The notes: generated by a model not told the origin, from the sequence alone. Positions 1 to 6,048 are shown, counted from the first letter of the stretch. The stretch: 7,312 bases of DNA from Jingyaoa shaoxingensis (GCF_014385005.1 NZ_JACRSZ010000035.1:1-7312), one strand, 5' to 3'. A program made the numbers and translations.

Positions 1-900
1 GTAAGAAAGGGATACAGCAAAGATTATATCCATTCTTTTTCCGCAGTGTTACAGCAGTCATTCCGTTTTGCAGTATTTCCAAAACAACTAATCAGTTTCA
101 ATCCGATGCAATATATCAAGCTGAAACGACAGGCAGAGGAAGTTGACCTCTTTTCTGATGATGAGGTAGAAGAAGGTACACAGCCGATTTCACATGAGGA
201 TTACGAGCGGCTTATCAAGTATCTGGAAAAGAAAAATCCACCTGCAATTCTGCCGATTCAGATCGCATATTATGCAGGACTTCGTATCGGGGAAACCTGT
301 GGTCTTACATGGCAGGACATCAACCTTGAAGAACAATGCCTGACCATAAAACGCAGTATCCGTTATGACGGAACGAAGCATAAAAATGTGATTGGAACAA
401 CCAAGCGAAAGAAAGTAAGGATTGTTGATTTTGGAGATACACTGACTGAAATATTGAAAGCAGCAAGACGGGAACAACTGAAAAGCCGGATGCAGTACGG
501 GGAACTTTACCACCGCAACTACTACAAAGAGGTGCATGTAAAAAACAGGGTGTATTATGAATACTATCACCTTGACGGAACGCAGGAAGTCCCGGCAGAT
601 TATAAAGAAATATCCTTTGTCTGCCTCAGACCGGATGGTAGTCTGGAACTGCCGAGTACACTCGGCATTGTATGCAGGTCAGTGTCAAAGAAGCTGGAAG
701 GATTTGAAGATTTTCACTTTCACCAGTTACGGCACACCTACACCAGCAACCTGCTCTCGAATGGGGCGGCTCCGAAAGATGTACAGGAACTGTTAGGACA
801 TTCTGACGTCAGTACCACAATGAATATTTACGCTCACTCAACAAGAAAAGCTAAACGGGATTCCGCAAGACTTCTTGATAAAGTAGTGAGCAATGCTTAA
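1..900 (+). CDS. Tyrosine recombinase (ICE/phage-type integrase), 5' end outside window
   Basis: Site-specific tyrosine recombinase that would integrate and excise a mobile element. The frame is open to the left edge, so at least the N-terminal arm-binding domain is missing; 299 residues are visible. The GTG at 46 is only an internal valine codon, since coding continues upstream of it. Visible residues ~1-45 are the end of the core-binding (SAM-like) domain, finishing in the usual N-P-M step. The catalytic domain follows: Arg95 in GLRIGE, a basic beta-hairpin TTKRKK (lysine candidate), His241 and Arg244 in HQLRHT, His267 in LLGHSD, and nucleophile Tyr277 in MNIYAH. All catalytic positions are present, so the enzyme looks intact here. 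A tyrosine-rich insertion near residues 160-195 separates box I from box II, as in many ICE integrases. The gene probably lies at the end of its element, with the attachment site just downstream. The family call is certain; the element type is not. Confidence 0.93.
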   Translation, partial: VRKGYSKDYIHSFSAVLQQSFRFAVFPKQLISFNPMQYIKLKRQAEEVDLFSDDEVEEGTQPISHEDYERLIKYLEKKNPPAILPIQIAYYAGLRIGETCGLTWQDINLEEQCLTIKRSIRYDGTKHKNVIGTTKRKKVRIVDFGDTLTEILKAARREQLKSRMQYGELYHRNYYKEVHVKNRVYYEYYHLDGTQEVPADYKEISFVCLRPDGSLELPSTLGIVCRSVSKKLEGFEDFHFHQLRHTYTSNLLSNGAAPKDVQELLGHSDVSTTMNIYAHSTRKAKRDSARLLDKVVSNA

Positions 901-1074
901 CTAAAAATTTCCCTTATTTCCCTTGAGGATTCCGCATAAGGGCAAAGATAAGGGAAAATACATATCATTTCACTATATAATGGGCTGAAAAGCCTGTAAA
1001 ATAAGGAAAGTTCAGGAAATCTCTCCACAAATTCCGATTTTCTCAATTCTCCAAAATTGAATTTGGAACGTGCT
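901..1074. other. Gene-free stretch with TTTCCCTT repeats, candidate integrase/attachment region
   Basis: This gap separates the integrase stop from the stop of the convergent FMN reductase. The octamer TTTCCCTT occurs at 908-915 and again at 917-924. The 10-mer TTTCCCTTAT (908-917) has an exact inverted copy at 948-957, and CCCTTAT (911-917) has another inverted copy at 936-942. There is no U-run, so it does not read as a normal terminator. Clustered direct and inverted motifs immediately after an integrase gene are what arm-type or core attachment sites look like, but no second element end is visible, so this is inference. A minor hairpin (GGCT, loop GAAA, AGCC) lies at 983-994. No tRNA gene is visible. 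Confidence 0.4.
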
Positions 1075-1599
1075 TTATAAATTTTTTCCGATCCCCTCAA
1101 GTTCGTTCATGGAATCTTTGTTTTTTTCAAGTTCATCTCTGGCTGTTGCGTAATATGATTTTTTGAAAAGCATATCCCATGAAAGATATTTTGCCATACA
1201 GTCAAACTGCTTATCAATCAGCTCATACTGGATACTGTCTACGGGAGAACCGCCTACAACAATCGTGCCAACTTTTTTATTTTTTAACTGCAATCCACGG
1301 CAGTAGCACTTATCAATGATAAGTTTCAATTGTGCTGACATTCCCCACCAATAAACTGGTGTAGCAAAAAGAATCATATCTGCGGCAGCAATTTTATCAA
1401 TTGTAGGATTTGTATCATCCTTATCGACGCATCCCTTAGAGCATTGACAGACACCACATCCCTTGCATGGTGCAATGTTGAGTTTGTCAGGTTCAATGAT
1501 TTTAATTTCATTCTTTTCTGATGCTCCTTTTATAAATGCATTGATTGCTGTCAGCGTGTTTCCTTTTCTGGCACTTCCATTAATGATTACAATTTTCAT
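1075..1599 (-). CDS. Flavodoxin-fold NADPH-dependent FMN reductase family protein with Cys cluster
   Basis: Predicted cytoplasmic flavin-binding oxidoreductase of 174 residues. The N terminus MKIVIINGSARKGNT has the FMN phosphate-binding loop G-S-x-R-x-x-x-T (residues 8-15). Residues 45-57 carry a dense cysteine motif, with Cys45, 48, 51, 53 and 57, followed by the V-D-K-D-D typical of this subgroup. The family includes iron-sulfur flavoproteins, but whether this one binds a cluster cannot be told. ATPVYWWGMSAQLK (around residues 85-98) is the second flavin-contact loop. The ATG at 1599 is chosen because GGAGG sits 8 nt upstream; an in-frame TTG at 1614 overlaps that ribosome binding site. 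A weak possible promoter (TTGGAA 1661-1666, TATATA 1637-1642, 18-bp spacer, minus strand) lies upstream. The gene stands alone; its substrate is unknown. Confidence 0.88.
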   Translation of the reverse strand: MKIVIINGSARKGNTLTAINAFIKGASEKNEIKIIEPDKLNIAPCKGCGVCQCSKGCVDKDDTNPTIDKIAAADMILFATPVYWWGMSAQLKLIIDKCYCRGLQLKNKKVGTIVVGGSPVDSIQYELIDKQFDCMAKYLSWDMLFKKSYYATARDELEKNKDSMNELEGIGKNL

Positions 1600-1679
1600 G
1601 CGTGTATCCTCCAACTTCCGATTTATAGACTTCTTCTATATACATTTTACCACATACTTTTTCCAAAGGCACTGACTTC

Positions 1680-1799
1680 TCAACCCTTAATTTTCATCTC
1701 TGCTATTATACGTTCTTCCCTCTGTCTCTCTTCACAATAATCCCAGAAGTCTTTCAATGCTTCCTCATCCGATTTCCACGGCAATGGTATGGGATCCCA
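1680..1799 (-). pseudogene. C-terminal remnant (39 codons) of an unidentified protein
   Basis: Reading leftward, a frame opens at Trp (1797-1799), directly after a TAG (1800-1802), and runs 39 codons to a TGA at 1680-1682. The peptide starts WDPIPLPWKSDEEAL and ends in a charged helix, RQREERIIAEMKIKG. Its composition (proline-rich lead, amphipathic acidic/basic helix) looks like a real protein C terminus rather than noise. It has no start codon or ribosome binding site of its own and begins exactly where the topoisomerase fragment loses homology, in a different frame. I read it as the tail of another gene brought next to topB by a deletion or recombination. I do not recognise the family. Confidence 0.45.
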
Positions 1800-1935
1800 C
1801 TAGGTGCCCTACGCACCAGCTGACAATATAACCATTGCCATACAGGTAGCCGTCCTCTCTCTTATCTGCACCGATTACCTTTGCGATGGACTGCGCCACC
1901 GAAGGTTTCTCAGCAATTACTAATTTATATGACAT
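1765..1935 (-). pseudogene. topB: Truncated type IA DNA topoisomerase (TopB-like), N-terminal fragment
   Basis: The first ~46 codons are a clear type IA topoisomerase start: MSYKLVIAEKPSVAQ, with the Toprim E-K-P-S motif, then a G-Y-I-V-S-W-C-V-G-H-L-V segment that matches the conserved W-x-x-G-H-L block of topoisomerase III. A full protein has 600-700 residues; here similarity ends near 1798 and the frame stops at 1765-1767 after about ten unrelated residues. The catalytic tyrosine domain is absent, so no active enzyme can result. The ATG at 1935 is preceded by AAAGGA at good spacing. An in-frame ATG at 1977 lies inside a terminator hairpin and has no ribosome binding site. TopB homologues are frequent cargo of conjugative elements, which fits the nearby integrase. 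This is a deletion remnant. Confidence 0.8.
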
Positions 1936-1955
1936 TTCGTTTTTCCTTTTGTGGT

Positions 1956-1993
1956 AAAAAAATAGCACCTTAACCATTTGGCTAAAGTGCTAT
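1956..1993 (-). terminator. Rho-independent terminator below the TipA-like gene / upstream of topB fragment
   Basis: On the minus strand ATAGCAC (1993-1987) pairs with GTGCTAT (1968-1962). The stem continues inward with A-U, G-C and two G-U wobble pairs to about 15 pairs around a 2-nt loop, followed by a run of seven T. The wobbles favour minus-strand RNA; the plus strand would have mismatches there. It lies ~70 nt after the TipA-like stop and only ~20 nt before the topB-fragment start, so it can act as that gene's terminator or as a leader attenuator for topB. Confidence 0.8.
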
Positions 1994-2062
1994 GTAAATT
2001 TGTTGTTAAATTGTGCGTGTCAGATAAACCTAAACTTGTTATGATATTTACATAAATAAAAT

Positions 2063-2797
2063 TTACTCTGCTTTATCACAATAAATCTCTATCGCATTTG
2101 CTACAAAGACAGCGGTACCTTCACCACCATAAACATCAATATTCGTTGTAATTTCTCCGCCACCTGAATACATTTTTCCTAGTCCACGCAGGATCTTATT
2201 TGTGCAAGTATATAAGTTTTCTGTAATATAATCCTGTATTCTTTTTACTAGATTCTGCGCGTCAATGGATGCTGGATCACTATTCTTTATTTTTCCGGCC
2301 TCCTTAAATAGAAGCATAAATCTATCTGCTAAGATTTTCTCATCTTCCTCAGTACGATTCTTCTGCTTTTCTTCCATTTCTTTGTATTCCGGTGTGCTAC
2401 CGTATAATTCCTTTGCCTGTCTGGAATATTCATCCAACTTACTTCTGTCAAAAGCCTTAAAGTTCATATGTTTCACTCCCAATAATTTTATTCCAAGTGC
2501 AAAGTTCATCAAGTTATCAATATGTTCCTTTTTAAGCCTAAGAAGTTCTATCTGTTGTTCCAAAGCTTTGCTTCTATCAAAATCCGGACTATTTATAATT
2601 GCCTTGATGTCTTTAAGTGGAAACTCTAATTCACGAAACAGTAGTATGTGTCGAAGGCGCTCCAAATCTGCATCGTCATACAGTCTGTAGCCTGCATCGG
2701 TGTATCCCGTCGGATGTAAAAGACCAATCTTGTCATAATATTGTAGAGTGCGTATACTCACTCCGGCAAGTTTACTCACTTCATGCACTGTCATCAT
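2063..2797 (-). CDS. MerR family transcriptional regulator, TipA/Mta type with TipAS ligand domain
   Basis: DNA-binding activator of 244 residues. Residues 1-70 are a MerR winged helix-turn-helix: MTVHEVSKLAGVSIRTLQYY, then wing G-Y-R-L-Y-D-D. Residues ~75-105 form the dimerisation helix. The remainder, with D-E-Y-S-R-Q-A-K-E-L-Y-G-S-T-P-E-Y-K-E, a central R-F-M-L-L-F and a C-terminal Y-I-T-E-N-L-Y, matches the all-helical TipAS domain, which in TipA binds thiopeptides and in Mta/SkgA-like proteins other compounds. Length agrees with Mta-like proteins (~250). The first ATG at 2797 has GGAGG 8 nt upstream. The promoter (2828-2858) has a 19-bp spacer and a dyad, so autoregulation is likely. No transporter gene adjoins it, so its target may be elsewhere. 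The ligand is unknown. Confidence 0.9.
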   Translation of the reverse strand: MMTVHEVSKLAGVSIRTLQYYDKIGLLHPTGYTDAGYRLYDDADLERLRHILLFRELEFPLKDIKAIINSPDFDRSKALEQQIELLRLKKEHIDNLMNFALGIKLLGVKHMNFKAFDRSKLDEYSRQAKELYGSTPEYKEMEEKQKNRTEEDEKILADRFMLLFKEAGKIKNSDPASIDAQNLVKRIQDYITENLYTCTNKILRGLGKMYSGGGEITTNIDVYGGEGTAVFVANAIEIYCDKAE

Positions 2798-2827
2798 TTT
2801 TATTTCCTCCCTTGACTTGGTGACTTT

Positions 2828-2858
2828 AGCATAAACTATTACGTAACGTCGGAGTCAA
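2828..2858 (-). promoter_or_regulatory. MerR-type promoter and operator of the TipA-like regulator
   Basis: Minus strand: -35 TTGACT (2858-2853), spacer of exactly 19 bp, -10 TATGCT (2833-2828). A 21-bp dyad spans 2835-2855 with half-sites ACT-nnn-ACGT on each side of one central base, all seven defined positions symmetric. An overlong spacer containing a dyad is the hallmark of promoters untwisted by MerR activators. The start would fall near 2821, leaving a short leader to the ATG at 2797. Confidence 0.8.
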
Positions 2859-3150
2859 TACTTATTTCAAAAGATTTATACAAAGGAACTTGAGCTTTTT
2901 TCTATATCTTTTATTTCTTTCAATATGTGTAATTTTACATTCATTGACAACCTACATCTTATCCTACACTTTAGTTATCGACATTGTGTGCTTGGATAGA
3001 TTTAGTTCTCGGTGCCGTTTTCCATTTTCGGTGCTCCAATTACTCATTTTTATAATTTTTCGGTGCTCGGAGCACCCGGAGGATATAACCATTCCGTTCC
3101 ATCGAGTTCACTCAGTTGACATCATTTTTGCTCATACTATTTTCTCCATA
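2859..3150. other. Non-coding interval with CGGTGCTC repeats and palindrome
   Basis: No convincing gene lies between the aldo/keto reductase stop and the TipA-like promoter. It holds an exact repeat TTTTCGGTGCTC at 3025-3036 and 3057-3068, a partial CGGTGCC at 3010-3016, and a perfect palindrome around one base, GGTGCTC-G-GAGCACC (3062-3076). There is no U-run on either side of the palindrome, so it is not a classic terminator. On the minus strand, 15 nt after the aldo/keto reductase stop, GGAG (3147-3144) precedes an ATG at 3135 that opens only 7 codons (MSKNDVN, stop 3112-3114). This may be the start of a lost sixth gene, but is too short to call. Confidence 0.5.
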
Positions 3151-3990
3151 TTATTTTTCAAACTCTGGTTTCCAGTTTGCAAACTGTACAAGCTGTTCAT
3201 CCGTGCGGTGATAATATCTTTCATTCTTGTCCAGCTTTGCAATCTGTTCCATTTCTTCATCTGTTAATGCAAAATCAAAGATATCCATATTATCCTTAAT
3301 GTGTTCTGCATTTTTACTTCCAGGAATTACAACAAATCCCATCTGAGTATGCCAACGGAGAATAACCTGTGCAGGTGTTTTTCCATATTTTTTGCCAAGT
3401 CCTGCAAATACCAACTCATTCATTAATGCTGTATCTCCATGTCCCAGCGGATACCAGCTCATAAGCTTAATTCCATATTTGTCTAAAGTTACACGAAGTT
3501 CTTTCTGTGTGAAATATGGATGTGCTTCCACCTGAATAAACTGAGGTACAATTTCCCACTTTGTTTCCAACTCTTCCATATATTTTCCTTCAAAATTCGA
3601 GATACCAATGGATTTTGCTTTGCCCTCTCTATACACTTTTTCAAGCATTCTGTATCCGGCAAGCCAGTTGCCTGCAGGCTGGTGTATATAAAGTAAATCC
3701 ACATAATCAACACCAAGTCTTTCTAGAGTTTCTTCTACAGTATTCTCATTTTCATATTCACTAGCCCATATTTTTATTGATAGAAATATATTTTTTCTGT
3801 CAATTCCACTATCCTTGATTGCTCTTCCAACTGCACGCTCATTTACATAAGCATTTGCTGTATCAATTAGGGAATATCCCATTTTTAATGCCTCTAATGT
3901 ACTTGTGTAGGCATCCTCTGGTGATAACATAAAAGTTCCTAGTCCAAGCATTGGACATTCCAAATTGTTATTCAACTTCATATTTTCCAT
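3151..3990 (-). CDS. Aldo/keto reductase
   Basis: NAD(P)H-dependent aldo/keto reductase of 279 residues, with a TIM-barrel fold, predicted cytoplasmic. It reduces aldehydes or ketones to alcohols. The full catalytic tetrad is visible: Asp43 and Tyr48 in LIDTANAY, Lys73 in SIKIW, His103 in YIHQP. The cofactor end shows VVIPGSKNAEHIKDN, the standard nucleotide phosphate-binding segment. Length and order fit the short AKR5-like bacterial group (2,5-diketogluconate or methylglyoxal reductase relatives); the true substrate is open. The ATG at 3990 is chosen because AGAAGG lies just upstream, inside the end of the acetyltransferase gene, whose stop is only 4 nt away. The in-frame ATG at 4023 would extend into that gene with no ribosome binding site. 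It is the last gene of the five-gene operon and probably translationally coupled. Confidence 0.92.
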   Translation of the reverse strand: MENMKLNNNLECPMLGLGTFMLSPEDAYTSTLEALKMGYSLIDTANAYVNERAVGRAIKDSGIDRKNIFLSIKIWASEYENENTVEETLERLGVDYVDLLYIHQPAGNWLAGYRMLEKVYREGKAKSIGISNFEGKYMEELETKWEIVPQFIQVEAHPYFTQKELRVTLDKYGIKLMSWYPLGHGDTALMNELVFAGLGKKYGKTPAQVILRWHTQMGFVVIPGSKNAEHIKDNMDIFDFALTDEEMEQIAKLDKNERYYHRTDEQLVQFANWKPEFEK

Positions 3991-3994
3991 CTTT

Positions 3995-4549
3995 TTAGTC
4001 CTTCTGAAATTTTTCTTTATCAAGCATTTTTATTACTTTTGCCGGATTTCCAACTGCTACTGCATAATCCGGTACATCCTTTGTCACTACAGATCCAGCT
4101 CCCACAATTGCGTGTCTTCCGATACATACTCCCGGAAGTATCGTAGCTCCAGCTCCTACCCAGGCATATTCTCTTATCAGAACAGGCTTACAAGTCAGAG
4201 TACACAAATCATATGGATCATGATTATTGGAAATAAGCTGTACATTTGCAGCAATCATAGCATTGTCTTCAATCGTTATTCCACCTCTTGCCATTGCAAG
4301 AAGATTAGAATTGATAAATACATTCCTGCCAATCTTTACGCTTCCAACACATGCTCCATTAAGCGGTGGTGATATCATACTCCCATCTCCTAGGTTATTT
4401 CCAAACAATTCCTTTAATAAATGATTATATTCATCAGTAAAAGGCATTGTATGATTAATCTGAAATAATATTTTTGTCTGACGTTGCCCTTCTGTACTTT
4501 CTTTTATTGACGCAGTTCTTACATCAACACGTATTTCCTTGCATTCCAT
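3995..4549 (-). CDS. Hexapeptide-repeat O-acetyltransferase (maltose/galactoside acetyltransferase-like)
   Basis: Acetyl-CoA-dependent O-acetyltransferase of the LacA/Maa/NodL type, 184 residues, expected to be a trimer with a left-handed beta helix. The N-terminal part includes INHTMPFTDEYNHLLKELFG, like the Maa-type lead helix region. From residue ~70 hexapeptide repeats begin (V-K-I-G-R-N, I-T-I-E-D-N, V-G-A-G-A-T, I-V-G-A-G-S). His110 in NNHDPY is the catalytic histidine of the family. The C terminus A-V-G-N-P-A-K-V-I-K is canonical. The ATG at 4549 has AGAGG 8 nt upstream, overlapping the stop of the preceding flavodoxin; an in-frame ATG at 4576 inside that gene has no such site. Its role in a redox operon is unclear: it may acetylate a sugar or other hydroxyl compound for detoxification. 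The acceptor is not known. Confidence 0.9.
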   Translation of the reverse strand: MECKEIRVDVRTASIKESTEGQRQTKILFQINHTMPFTDEYNHLLKELFGNNLGDGSMISPPLNGACVGSVKIGRNVFINSNLLAMARGGITIEDNAMIAANVQLISNNHDPYDLCTLTCKPVLIREYAWVGAGATILPGVCIGRHAIVGAGSVVTKDVPDYAVAVGNPAKVIKMLDKEKFQKD

Positions 4550-4560
4550 TTTTCTAACCT

Positions 4561-5067
4561 CTATTTCTGTATCCATCTTTCAAGTACATCTTTCGCTTGA
4601 TCTACGCTGCTTCCATGTATCGCAATGCCTTTCTCAATCACTGCACCTTTTGCACTTTTTTTAATATCACTCTCCGTATTTGACAATCCGCTTCCTTCAT
4701 GCGTACAGAATGGATGAATTTTCTTTCCTGTAAAATCATAACTTTCCAGAAAAGTATATACAGCCATTGGCATGGTTCCCCAGTAATTCGGGTATCCAAG
4801 ATAAATCTCGTCATATTGATCTATGTCCTGTGGCAGATTTAGTATCTCTGGTCGTTTTCCTGTCTGTTTATCCTCTTTTGCCTGTGCAATGCAGGTATTA
4901 TAATCAGCGGCATAGGGAATCTTTTGCTCGATTTTGAAAAGGTCTGCTCCTGTCATATCAGCTATCATTTTTGCAGCTTTCTCAGTATTGCCAATCTGAA
5001 TATATTTCATGGAACCGCCAAAATAATTTTCATCTGCTCTTGAATAAAATGCTACCAGCTTTGCCAT
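4561..5067 (-). CDS. Flavodoxin family protein (second in operon)
   Basis: Flavodoxin-fold, FMN-binding protein of 168 residues, predicted cytoplasmic. MAKLVAFYSRADENY leads into G-G-S-M-K-Y-I-Q-I-G-N-T (residues 17-28), an expanded phosphate loop in which the final G-N-T contacts FMN phosphate. The second loop is GYPNYWGTMP (91-100), and FCTHEGSGLSNTE the third. This expanded N-terminal loop is typical of the long-loop flavodoxin_4-like group, unlike the sister protein encoded at 5473-5970. The ATG at 5067 has GGAGG 10 nt upstream, lying in the last codons of the merR gene whose stop is 5 nt away; this suggests translational coupling. It probably acts as an electron carrier or NAD(P)H:quinone/flavin reductase in electrophile stress; the partner is unknown. 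Confidence 0.9.
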   Translation of the reverse strand: MAKLVAFYSRADENYFGGSMKYIQIGNTEKAAKMIADMTGADLFKIEQKIPYAADYNTCIAQAKEDKQTGKRPEILNLPQDIDQYDEIYLGYPNYWGTMPMAVYTFLESYDFTGKKIHPFCTHEGSGLSNTESDIKKSAKGAVIEKGIAIHGSSVDQAKDVLERWIQK

Positions 5068-5072
5068 TTGTA

Positions 5073-5456
5073 CTATTCCTCCTTTGTCCATACCAGTTTT
5101 CCTGTTTTCACTGCTTCTTCATACCGTGATATCTTATAAGAAAGCCTGTCCATAGTTTCCTCTATCTGCTCTTTTTGCTTCTGAAGAATATCCATCTGCT
5201 CATTCAACAACTCAAGTCTCGCAGGTATTGTAGAATCTCCCGCCCTAAATAGCCTTTGATATTCAATCAGACTTTCTATGGGAAGTCCTGCATTTCTCAT
5301 ACATACTGCAAGCTCAACCCATCTAAGATCTTCTTCCTGGTAATCCCGAATTCCTCCGGATGTTCTTGTAACTTTAGGAATCACATTAACCCTCTCATAA
5401 TAACGGAGGGTATCCTGTGAAATACCATATTTTTCTGACACTTCTTTTATTGTCAT
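5073..5456 (-). CDS. MerR family regulator (AdhR/NmlR-like), candidate operon autoregulator
   Basis: Short MerR regulator of 127 residues: winged helix-turn-helix 1-70 (MTIKEVSEKYGISQDTLRYY, wing G-G-I-R-D-Y) and a coiled-coil dimer helix about 78-115, with no large ligand domain. It has one cysteine, Cys52, in the run A-V-C-M-R-N. From memory of the family, Bacillus subtilis AdhR uses a cysteine at the equivalent position to sense aldehydes, so thiol-based sensing of carbonyls is plausible here. The ATG at 5456 has GGAGG 6 nt upstream; the upstream in-frame TTG at 5471 overlaps that site and is rejected. The gene lies 16 nt below the first flavodoxin and 5 nt above the second, inside the operon it probably controls through the palindrome at 6001-6020. 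Confidence 0.92.
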   Translation of the reverse strand: MTIKEVSEKYGISQDTLRYYERVNVIPKVTRTSGGIRDYQEEDLRWVELAVCMRNAGLPIESLIEYQRLFRAGDSTIPARLELLNEQMDILQKQKEQIEETMDRLSYKISRYEEAVKTGKLVWTKEE

Positions 5457-5472
5457 ATTCTTCCTCCACAAT

Positions 5473-5970
5473 TTAAAGAAGATTTTTCACACTCTGTATC
5501 CATTCATTAATTTGTTCCTGAGGTGTCTCCAGATTACTTCCACCTGTAGAATCAAACTGTATCTGCATATCGCAAACCACATTTGCGCCTTTGCAGGCTG
5601 CTTTCATATCCTTTATTACATGCCCTGGCCAGCCACCATTTGTCATAAAAGGTACTACTGTCTTTCCGGTAAAATCCTGTTGGTGCAGAAATGTTTTTAC
5701 AGCCGGAGCCATTGTGTACCACCATGTAGGTGTCCCAACTGCGATGACATCATAATCTGCAATATTGATATCCAGCGGTTTAATTTCAGGTTCGTATCCG
5801 CGCTGCACTTCATTCTGTCCCTGATTTACCACATCATCATAACTGCCAGAATATGGAACTACGGTATCTATTTTTAGAATATCGCTATCAGTCTCACTCT
5901 GCAGCATTTTTGCAATTCTTTCCGTGTTTCCATTTGACCATGAATAATATATAATCAGTAATTTCTTCAT
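5473..5970 (-). CDS. Flavodoxin (first gene of electrophile-response operon)
   Basis: Flavodoxin of 165 residues. MKKLLIIYYSWSNGNTERIA contains a classic short FMN phosphate loop S-x-S-N-G-N-T (residues 10-16). GTPTWWYTMAPA (79-90) is the loop carrying an aromatic that stacks on the flavin. It lacks cysteine-rich clusters and signal sequence, so it is a soluble cytoplasmic protein. The ATG at 5970 has a full AGGAGG 7 nt upstream. An apparent 25-codon extension to 6045 runs through the -35 and -10 of the promoter and is not translated from that promoter. First gene of the leftward operon; the merR gene starts 16 nt after its stop. Related proteins in AdhR/NmlR-type operons are thought to serve as quinone or flavin reductases; the exact reaction is not shown by sequence. 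Confidence 0.92.
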   Translation of the reverse strand: MKKLLIIYYSWSNGNTERIAKMLQSETDSDILKIDTVVPYSGSYDDVVNQGQNEVQRGYEPEIKPLDINIADYDVIAVGTPTWWYTMAPAVKTFLHQQDFTGKTVVPFMTNGGWPGHVIKDMKAACKGANVVCDMQIQFDSTGGSNLETPQEQINEWIQSVKNLL

Positions 5971-5992
5971 CTTTTTACCTCCTGTTTCGATT

Positions 5993-6023
5993 AGCATACT
6001 ACTTGAAGTTAACTCCAAGTCAA
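5993..6023 (-). promoter_or_regulatory. MerR-type operon promoter with near-perfect 20-bp palindromic operator
   Basis: Minus strand: -35 TTGACT (6023-6018), 19-bp spacer, -10 TATGCT (5998-5993). Between them lies the 20-bp operator ACTTGAAGTTAACTCCAAGT (plus strand, 6001-6020), self-complementary except for one base pair. This sequence type, centred on GTTAAC, is that of AdhR/NmlR-like MerR regulators. Transcription should start near 5986, only a few nucleotides before the AGGAGG at 5978-5983. The candidate regulator is the merR gene at 5073-5456. Confidence 0.88.
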
Positions 6024-6048
6024 GAGCTTTTGATTTTTTCTTCATAAA

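Noticed and set aside
1936..1977. In-frame ATG at 1977 extending the topB fragment by 14 codons
   Set aside because: The start lies in the loop of the terminator hairpin, has no ribosome binding site, and the added residues are encoded by the T-run; the topoisomerase family begins at MSYKLV.
2812..2842. Plus-strand promoter TTGACT with 19-bp spacer to TATTAC overlapping the TipA-like promoter
   Set aside because: The -10 is poor and no plus-strand gene lies downstream; the similarity comes from the overlapping dyad sequence.
3010..3077. CRISPR array
   Set aside because: Only two exact copies of a 12-bp unit with unequal spacing and no cas genes; not an array.
2890..3267. Plus-strand frame of 125 codons encoding a very hydrophobic peptide
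   Set aside because: It starts with TTG, overlaps the 3' end of the well-supported aldo/keto reductase on the other strand, and its hydrophobicity comes from T-rich antisense sequence. No family motif seen.
4550..4576. Longer start for the acetyltransferase at 4576
   Set aside because: It lies in the upstream flavodoxin gene and lacks a ribosome binding site, while 4549 has one at 8 nt.
5971..6045. 25-codon N-terminal extension of the first flavodoxin
   Set aside because: It covers the -10, -35 and operator; the protein family starts at MKKLL with AGGAGG 7 nt upstream of 5970.
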